From the NCBI GenBank assembly GCA_902464965.1, contig CABQLI010000072.1, positions 1 to 10,186 on the forward strand: a stretch of 10,186 nucleotides of DNA. Reading direction: 5' to 3'. The notes under the pieces were generated by a model. The model had not been told where the DNA came from, ran no database searches, and was given only the letters and a program-made list of their open reading frames with translations. The position numbers were made by a program, and so were the translations under genes. The DNA is from an uncultured Collinsella sp. Its GTDB lineage: Bacteria; Actinomycetota; Coriobacteriia; Coriobacteriales; Coriobacteriaceae. Positions 6,381 to 10,186 of the stretch are shown piece after piece; the first letter of the stretch is position 1; each line of letters opens with the position of its first letter.

Positions 6381-6636
6381 GACTACCTCCGACATCTTGC
6401 AGAAATCGAACGATGTTTCGAATGGTCCCCGCCGTCAATTCGTCAGATGGATGTGGCGCGTGCATTACGAACATCCTGCCATCTGATGGCCTGTAGAAGC
6501 GAACGCGCGATCCGGATGTCTTGCCTTTGTTGTCCATTTCAAAGCCATATGAAGCCATGACTTTTAAAAAATCGGTATACCGATACGTCGAAGGGCAGCT
6601 AAGCAGTTGGGCGATGAGTTTATCGGCCCGAGTCAT
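6373..6636 (-). CDS. hicA: HicA family toxin (mRNA interferase)
   Basis: HicA is a small double-stranded-RNA-binding-fold ribonuclease that cleaves mRNA and tmRNA when free of HicB. The 87-residue protein follows the fold: an N-terminal helix (ADKLIAQLLSCPSTYRYTDFLKVMASYGFEMD), a strand pair around KGKTSGSRVRFYRP (37-50), MFVMHAPHP (55-63) and a C-terminal helix beginning ELTAGTIRNIVRFLQ. The position that in classical HicA reads G-S-H, with the catalytic His, is G42-S43-R44 here. This is, as far as I know, a recurrent subfamily in which the HxPHP histidines (H59, H62) are retained. The protein is a bit longer than minimal HicA (about 60 residues). The ribosome site before the ATG (GAGG at 4 nt) is only moderate. 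The gene is intact, so toxicity is expected but not shown. Confidence 0.85.
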   Translation of the reverse strand: MTRADKLIAQLLSCPSTYRYTDFLKVMASYGFEMDNKGKTSGSRVRFYRPSDGRMFVMHAPHPSDELTAGTIRNIVRFLQDVGGSHE

Positions 6637-6650
6637 CCCGCCTCACATTC

Positions 6651-6688
6651 TGCAACTATATCTTAGTTGCAATTTAAGTCCGATGCAA
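6651..6688 (-). promoter_or_regulatory. hicAB promoter with operator palindrome
   Basis: TGCAACTA (6651-6658) and TAGTTGCA (6664-6671) form a perfect 8-bp dyad with a 5-bp spacer, ending 15 bp upstream of the hicA ATG. On the minus strand a TTGCAT -35 (6683-6688) and a TAAGAT -10 (6660-6665) are 17 bp apart, so the dyad covers the -10. An alternative -10, TATAGT, lies at 6655-6660. The layout fits autorepression by the HicB ribbon-helix-helix domain; that role is inferred. Confidence 0.65.
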
Positions 6689-6701
6689 GCACCCCTACTA
6701 T

Positions 6702-6732
6702 AGAACATGTGTACGTATAGAACAAGTGTTCG
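6702..6732. promoter_or_regulatory. Two LexA-box-like sites upstream of the hicAB promoter
   Basis: AGAACAAGTGTTCG (6719-6732) matches the Gram-positive SOS consensus CGAACRNRYGTTYG at 13 of 14 positions. AGAACATGTGTACG (6702-6715) matches at 12 of 14. They are 17 bp apart and begin 13 bp upstream of the putative hicA -35. No plus-strand gene follows, so hicAB is the only evident target. Both also contain ATAGAACA, the heptamer-based motif seen upstream of the FrlB-like gene. Confidence 0.45.
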
Positions 6733-6770
6733 AACCAACGCAAAGGCACCTGCCCCTTCGTGGGGGTTTG
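6732..6770. repeat. REP-like palindrome, copy B (upstream of hicA)
   Basis: The segment aligns to copy A at 5995-6034 with about 32 of 40 positions identical and one gap, in the same orientation. Shared blocks are AACCA, CAAAGG, CCTG, CCCCTT and GGTTTG. The inverted repeat has decayed: the arms still pair partly (CAAAGG with CCTTCG and flanks) but no longer perfectly. Together with copy A it brackets the hicAB module. Confidence 0.6.
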
Positions 6771-6793
6771 CTGGGGGCGGGTGTCTACAGCGG

Positions 6794-6937
6794 TTTGTCT
6801 CGATCTGTAACAGTAACTCTGCAAAATCTGACCTAGATGTTACAGATTGAGACAAAGGGGCGGCGCCATTCGGAAACGTCTCGATCTGTAACATCTGGAG
6901 CCAATATTGCCGCCTAGATGTTACAGATTTAGACAAA
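6794..6937. repeat. Tandem pair of long hairpin repeats, 81-bp period
   Basis: Copy 1 has arms 6794-6812 (TTTGTCTCGATCTGTAACA) and 6838-6856, pairing at 18 of 19 positions around a 25-nt loop. Copy 2 has arms 6878-6896 and 6916-6934, pairing at 17 of 19 around a 19-nt loop. Left arms and right arms are each offset by exactly 81 bp, while the loops and the GC-rich spacer between the copies are unrelated. A remnant of the right-arm end, GAGACAAA, recurs at 6972-6979. Arms conserved and loops diverged point to selection on, or mobility of, the inverted repeats. No known element is recognised. Confidence 0.75.
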
Positions 6938-6943
6938 CTAGTG

Positions 6944-6966
6944 GGACGGGCTGAGCTGCCCCGTCC
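6944..6966. other. Small GC hairpin
   Basis: GGACGGG (6944-6950) pairs with CCCGTCC (6960-6966) around a 9-nt loop. It lies between the tandem repeat and the peptidase terminator. There is no U tract, and its role is unknown. Confidence 0.4.
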
Positions 6967-6982
6967 AAGCTGAGACAAAAGA

Positions 6983-7021
6983 AAAGGTAGATTTTCAGGC
7001 ATGTCCCAAAAATCTACCTTT
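6983..7021 (-). terminator. Intrinsic terminator of the M16C peptidase gene
   Basis: A perfect 13-bp stem (6983-6995 with 7009-7021, arm AAAGGTAGATTTT) has a 13-nt loop and begins 9 bp after the peptidase stop codon. On the minus strand it is followed by TCTTTTGTCTC, a U-rich tail. It should separate the peptidase transcript from hicAB. Confidence 0.82.
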
Positions 7022-7029
7022 GCTGTGCG

Positions 7030-10000
7030 TTAACCCATCAGGTCGACGACGTTAAAGCCGGCGTTGCTCTTGGCGATGACGTCTCGGCCGCCAAAGACGC
7101 AGGTGGGCGACGCGGCTGCGATGCGCGTCACATCGGCGCCGAGCGAGCGAAGCTCAGCGGGCGTGGCCGCGAGCATCTGGGCGCGGTGCTCCTCGCGTGC
7201 GTGCGGATCGAGCCCGGCCAAGTAGGTCGTGTTGCGGCGCTTGGTGAGCGCGTACGGCTTCACGGGCGCGTCCATGCCGCTCACGCAGCTCACGATAAAG
7301 CCCTCGAAGGCGGCCTCGTCGGGCTCAAAGCTGCCGAGCCATGCGCCCGCGCGTTCCACGCGCTCAATCGAAGGATCGACCGCCGGGTCGCGGTAGGTGT
7401 AGAACGCCGCCTGGCGCTCGCCGGCCGCGCGGAATCCGCAGCCGTACGCACCGCCCTTCACGCGGATCTCGTTCCACAGGTAGTCGTAGGAGAGCGCGTT
7501 GGCGGCAACCGCCCAGGCGCCCGTCACGTCAATGCCCAGACGGCGCGGGTCGCACGCGCGCGCAGCAAAGCAGATGTCGCTGGGGATGACGAAAGCCTCG
7601 TGACGGTCGCGCGGCTCCGGCACCACGAGCGCGTTGCGGCCGGCATCGGCGCCGTCACCAGCGCCCAGCCCCAGGTCGCCCGCTGCATCCCAGTACGCGT
7701 CAAAGTCCTCGTCGCTGCCGGTAAAGCTCGCCATGCAGCCATCGGCCACAAAGATGCGGTCTGCCAGCGCGGCAAGCTTGGCGCGCAGATCGTCCAGTCG
7801 CTCGTCAAAGTGCTCGAGCAGATCGCGCAGGAACAGGTAGAAGTCCACGCCCGAAAGCTGTTCGCGCACCACGGCCGAAGGCGAGCTGTAGCTCATCGCG
7901 CGGCCGAGCGCCGCCGAGTGGCCGTTGTTGATAAAGCCCTGCTCAAGCCCAATGCGAATCTGCGTGAGCACATCGCGCACGCGGTCGGCGTCGGCATCGA
8001 GCAAAAGCGTGCTCGACCACACCTCGCGCGGCAGGCTCGCCAGCGCATCGATCTTTTCGGACAGGGTGCCGGCGCTCACCAGCAGGTAGGGGCGCACGCC
8101 GTCCACGTCGGGCTGCGTCATGACCTCGGTCGTAAAGCTCAAAAAGCCCAGCTTGCCGGCGAGCAAGTTGTCGAGCTCCTCGGCCGAGTGCTCGCTCGTG
8201 GGCAGCTGTTTGAGCAGGCGGCAGAGCAGTGTCACATAGGGCAGGTCCTCAAACGCAACGCAGCTCAGATCGAAATACTGCATGGCGTAGGCCAGGCGGT
8301 TGGTGGGGATGCCGTGGCGCAGGCAGGGGATGGGTGCGGTCGTGTCCACGACCAGCGGCGGCTCGGGGCGTGCCTCGCCAATGTCGGAAACGTGCAGGCG
8401 CGGCAGCGTGGCCTTGGCCTCGGGCATGTCCTCCGCCTCCTGCGCGGCACGCAGCACGGCCGTGCGCTCGACCACATCGGCCAGCTCGGCATCGGTCATG
8501 GCGTCGCGCCTGGCTGCCAGCTCGGCGGCCTCGGCACCTTCTGCGCCCTCGGCGGCGTCCACCGGCACCAGCTCGACCAGCGCCATATGGTCGTTTTCCA
8601 GCACCAGCTCGCGCAGCAGGTCCTCAAAGTAGCTGCCGTCCAGCTCGCCACGAAGCTCCTCGTACACCGGGCCGTACTTGAGCGCCAGCGTCGCGGCGTC
8701 GTCATCGTAGAGCCAGGTGCTCAGCGTGTCGCACGCAATGGCCACGCCGTCGGCGATACCGTAGTCGCGCTGGCGCAGGTCGTATTCGTTGCTGCTGATG
8801 ATAGCTTCCAGGCGCTCGCGCGGAACGCCGTGCTCGCACAGGTCGCGGCAGGCGTCCTGGAACACGCGGCGCAGCTCGCGCGCCACGCCGGGCTGCGCGT
8901 TTTGCAGCATGATGAGCTCGTAGGGCTGCAGGCTCTCGGCCGCGGTGTAACTCACCACGTTGCCGCCCAAGCCAGCGGCCAGAACGGCCTTCTTAACCGG
9001 CGCTTCGTTGGAGCCCAGCAGCGCCTCGAACAGGATGTCCGCGGCGATCGTGCGCTTGCGGTCGAGCGCGCTACCCAGCACAAGACCCAGACCCACCAGG
9101 GCGTTCTCGGGCGTGGTGGCCATCTCGATGCGCTTGTACTCGCAGGTCACGGGCGCCTGCACGTCCAGCGGATTGGGTGCCAGCGTGGACGGGTCCTCGC
9201 CGGCGGCAACGGCTGCATCCATGCGGCGGCTTGCGGCACTCGGCTGCGACAGATAGCGCTCGTCCAAAAAGGCCAGTGCGCGGTCCACGTCCAGGTCGCC
9301 GTAGAGCGTGATATAGGAGTTGGAAGGATTGTAGTGGCGCGCATGCGTGTCCAGGAACTGCTCGTAGGTGAGCGCGGGAATCGCGCGCGGGTCGCCGCCG
9401 CTCTCGTGCGCATAGGCGGTGTCGGGATAGAGCGCGGCGTTGACGGCGTCGTCCAGCACGCTCATGGGGTCGGACAGCGCGCCCTTCATCTCGTTGAACA
9501 CCACGCCGTTATAGCGCAGCGTGCCCTCGCGCAGGCTCGCGGAGCCGCCGTCGCCCTCGCCCTCGGCGCCCTCCGGCAGGTCCAACTCGTAGTGCCAGCC
9601 CTCCTGCTCAAAAATGGTGGGCTTGGTATAGATGGCCGGGTTGAACACAGCGTCCAGGTACACGTCCATCAGGTTGTACAGGTCCTGCTCGTTGGTGGTG
9701 GCGACGGGGTAGATAGTCTTGTCGGGGTAGGTCATGGCGTTGAGGAACGTCTGCATGGAGCTCTTGATCAGATCGACAAACGGCTCCTTGACGGGAAACT
9801 TGGCCGATCCGCACAGCACCGAGTGCTCAAGAATATGGAACACACCGGTGGAATCGGCCGGCGGCGTCTTAAAGCCAATGGCAAAGGCCTTGTTTTCGTC
9901 GTCGCATGCCAGGTACAGCAGGCGAGCGCCCGAGGCGGTGTGGCGCAGCACGTAGGCGTCCGAGTCGAGCTCGGGCACGGTCTCGCAGCGCTCGACGGCA

Positions 10001-10074
10001 AAGCCATGGCAGGTGGTGCCAGGCACCAGCAGCGCGGCGGCAGCGGCGCGCGGGTCGGTTGAGGTAGTGGGCAT
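7030..10074 (-). CDS. M16C family zinc metallopeptidase (PreP/insulinase-like)
   Basis: This 1014-residue protein is a clamshell peptidase of the type of mitochondrial presequence protease PreP, degrading oligopeptides inside a closed chamber. The inverted zinc motif HILEH gives ligands H80 and H84 with catalytic E83. The third ligand is most likely E195 in VVFNEMKGAL, as in human PreP. Before it come FLNAMTYPDKTIYPVATTN (110-128) and QEGWHYEL. A helical linker (about 505-565, Ala/Glu-rich, ending LPRLHVSDI) joins the catalytic half to the C-terminal half, where LWNEIRVKGGAYG (866-878) supplies R871 and Y877 for substrate binding. No signal peptide or membrane segment is seen, so it is cytoplasmic. 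The ATG at 10074 is preferred to one at 10137 because AAGGAG lies 7 nt upstream and the longer start would include the -10 box. A Gly/Glu/Asp-rich insert (about 167-185) lengthens the distance between zinc ligands. Confidence 0.93.
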   Translation of the reverse strand: MPTTSTDPRAAAAALLVPGTTCHGFAVERCETVPELDSDAYVLRHTASGARLLYLACDDENKAFAIGFKTPPADSTGVFHILEHSVLCGSAKFPVKEPFVDLIKSSMQTFLNAMTYPDKTIYPVATTNEQDLYNLMDVYLDAVFNPAIYTKPTIFEQEGWHYELDLPEGAEGEGDGGSASLREGTLRYNGVVFNEMKGALSDPMSVLDDAVNAALYPDTAYAHESGGDPRAIPALTYEQFLDTHARHYNPSNSYITLYGDLDVDRALAFLDERYLSQPSAASRRMDAAVAAGEDPSTLAPNPLDVQAPVTCEYKRIEMATTPENALVGLGLVLGSALDRKRTIAADILFEALLGSNEAPVKKAVLAAGLGGNVVSYTAAESLQPYELIMLQNAQPGVARELRRVFQDACRDLCEHGVPRERLEAIISSNEYDLRQRDYGIADGVAIACDTLSTWLYDDDAATLALKYGPVYEELRGELDGSYFEDLLRELVLENDHMALVELVPVDAAEGAEGAEAAELAARRDAMTDAELADVVERTAVLRAAQEAEDMPEAKATLPRLHVSDIGEARPEPPLVVDTTAPIPCLRHGIPTNRLAYAMQYFDLSCVAFEDLPYVTLLCRLLKQLPTSEHSAEELDNLLAGKLGFLSFTTEVMTQPDVDGVRPYLLVSAGTLSEKIDALASLPREVWSSTLLLDADADRVRDVLTQIRIGLEQGFINNGHSAALGRAMSYSSPSAVVREQLSGVDFYLFLRDLLEHFDERLDDLRAKLAALADRIFVADGCMASFTGSDEDFDAYWDAAGDLGLGAGDGADAGRNALVVPEPRDRHEAFVIPSDICFAARACDPRRLGIDVTGAWAVAANALSYDYLWNEIRVKGGAYGCGFRAAGERQAAFYTYRDPAVDPSIERVERAGAWLGSFEPDEAAFEGFIVSCVSGMDAPVKPYALTKRRNTTYLAGLDPHAREEHRAQMLAATPAELRSLGADVTRIAAASPTCVFGGRDVIAKSNAGFNVVDLMG

Positions 10075-10090
10075 ATGCAGTCTCCTTTGA

Positions 10091-10106
10091 CGCCCCAGCG
10101 GGGGCG
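10091..10106 (-). other. GC hairpin just before the peptidase ribosome binding site
   Basis: CGCCCC (10091-10096) pairs with GGGGCG (10101-10106) around a 4-nt loop. On the minus-strand mRNA it ends a couple of nucleotides before the AAAGGAG site. It could modulate translation or stability, or be incidental in GC-rich DNA. Confidence 0.35.
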
Positions 10107-10126
10107 AATCGAGTCGAATCCTCGAG

Positions 10127-10142
10127 AGTATACCCATATGGG
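10127..10142 (-). promoter_or_regulatory. Predicted peptidase promoter -10 with adjoining palindrome
   Basis: On the minus strand TATACT (10127-10132) is a good -10 box, 52 nt upstream of the peptidase ATG. No clear -35 is found at 17 bp. The perfect 10-bp palindrome CCCATATGGG (10133-10142) abuts it within the spacer, a position where a regulator could act. Confidence 0.5.
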
Positions 10143-10186
10143 GCCGCGGCTCTGCGGCGAACTGAAGACGATGCCAGCGGATTGGG

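Noticed and set aside
5994..6770. Complete insertion sequence or composite transposon around hicAB
   Set aside because: No transposase gene and no evident target-site duplication are visible; only short related palindromes flank the module.
6794..6937. CRISPR array
   Set aside because: There are only two units, each an inverted repeat with its own loop rather than a short direct repeat with spacers, and no cas genes are in the window.
6643..7002. A 119-codon minus-strand open frame with an internal 27-residue repeat
   Set aside because: It is produced by the 81-bp hairpin repeats and runs through the LexA-like sites and the hicAB promoter. It has no ribosome site and no recognisable protein family.
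7186..10062. A 958-codon open frame on the plus strand opposite the peptidase
   Set aside because: It is a shadow of the GC-rich peptidase gene: low-complexity Ala/Arg/Val/His composition, no motif, and the minus-strand frame is a clear M16C enzyme.

Overview
The window is GC-rich bacterial chromosome with tightly packed genes on both strands and AT-richer accessory patches. Codon and base use, good Shine-Dalgarno sites and the gene set suggest a gut actinobacterium of the class Coriobacteriia, probably Collinsella or a close relative. That placement is an inference from style and content, because no rRNA or marker gene is present.

Layout. (1) 1-1170, plus strand: the 3' part of recQ, whose beginning lies outside the window. 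A GntR/UTRA transcription regulator starts 2 nt after its stop (1173-1928). (2) 1929-2072: a control region with a good promoter and two near-identical 19-bp repeats, one on each side of the promoter core. It drives a FrlB-like SIS-domain sugar-phosphate deglycase/isomerase (2073-3041). (3) A strong hairpin terminator (3091-3134) serves the convergent gene for an L-lactate / L-2-hydroxyisocaproate dehydrogenase family enzyme (3176-4153, minus). (4) metA (4364-5290, plus) is divergent from it and encodes homoserine O-acyltransferase with the residue signature of acetyl-CoA users. (5) Convergent with metA is 5-formyltetrahydrofolate cyclo-ligase (5314-5910, minus).

(6) 5933-7021 is an accessory patch. 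It holds a HicA/HicB toxin-antitoxin pair (6051-6636, minus) between two related palindromic repeats in the same orientation, an operator-like palindrome in its promoter, and two LexA-box-like sites just upstream. Beyond these lie two tandem long-hairpin repeats with an exact 81-bp period. (7) A terminator at 6983-7021 ends a large M16C (PreP-like) zinc metallopeptidase gene (7030-10074, minus), whose promoter and leader are at about 10075-10142. The last ~44 bases show nothing beyond a weak GC hairpin.

How the genes relate. The GntR regulator and the FrlB-like enzyme look like a regulator-target pair for an Amadori-product (fructosamine phosphate) or amino-sugar pathway whose kinase and transporter are not here. 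MetA and the folate cyclo-ligase both touch methionine/one-carbon metabolism but are convergent, not an operon. The most unusual part is the repeat-rich hicAB neighbourhood. I found no complete mobile element, tRNA, rRNA, CRISPR array or recognisable riboswitch.
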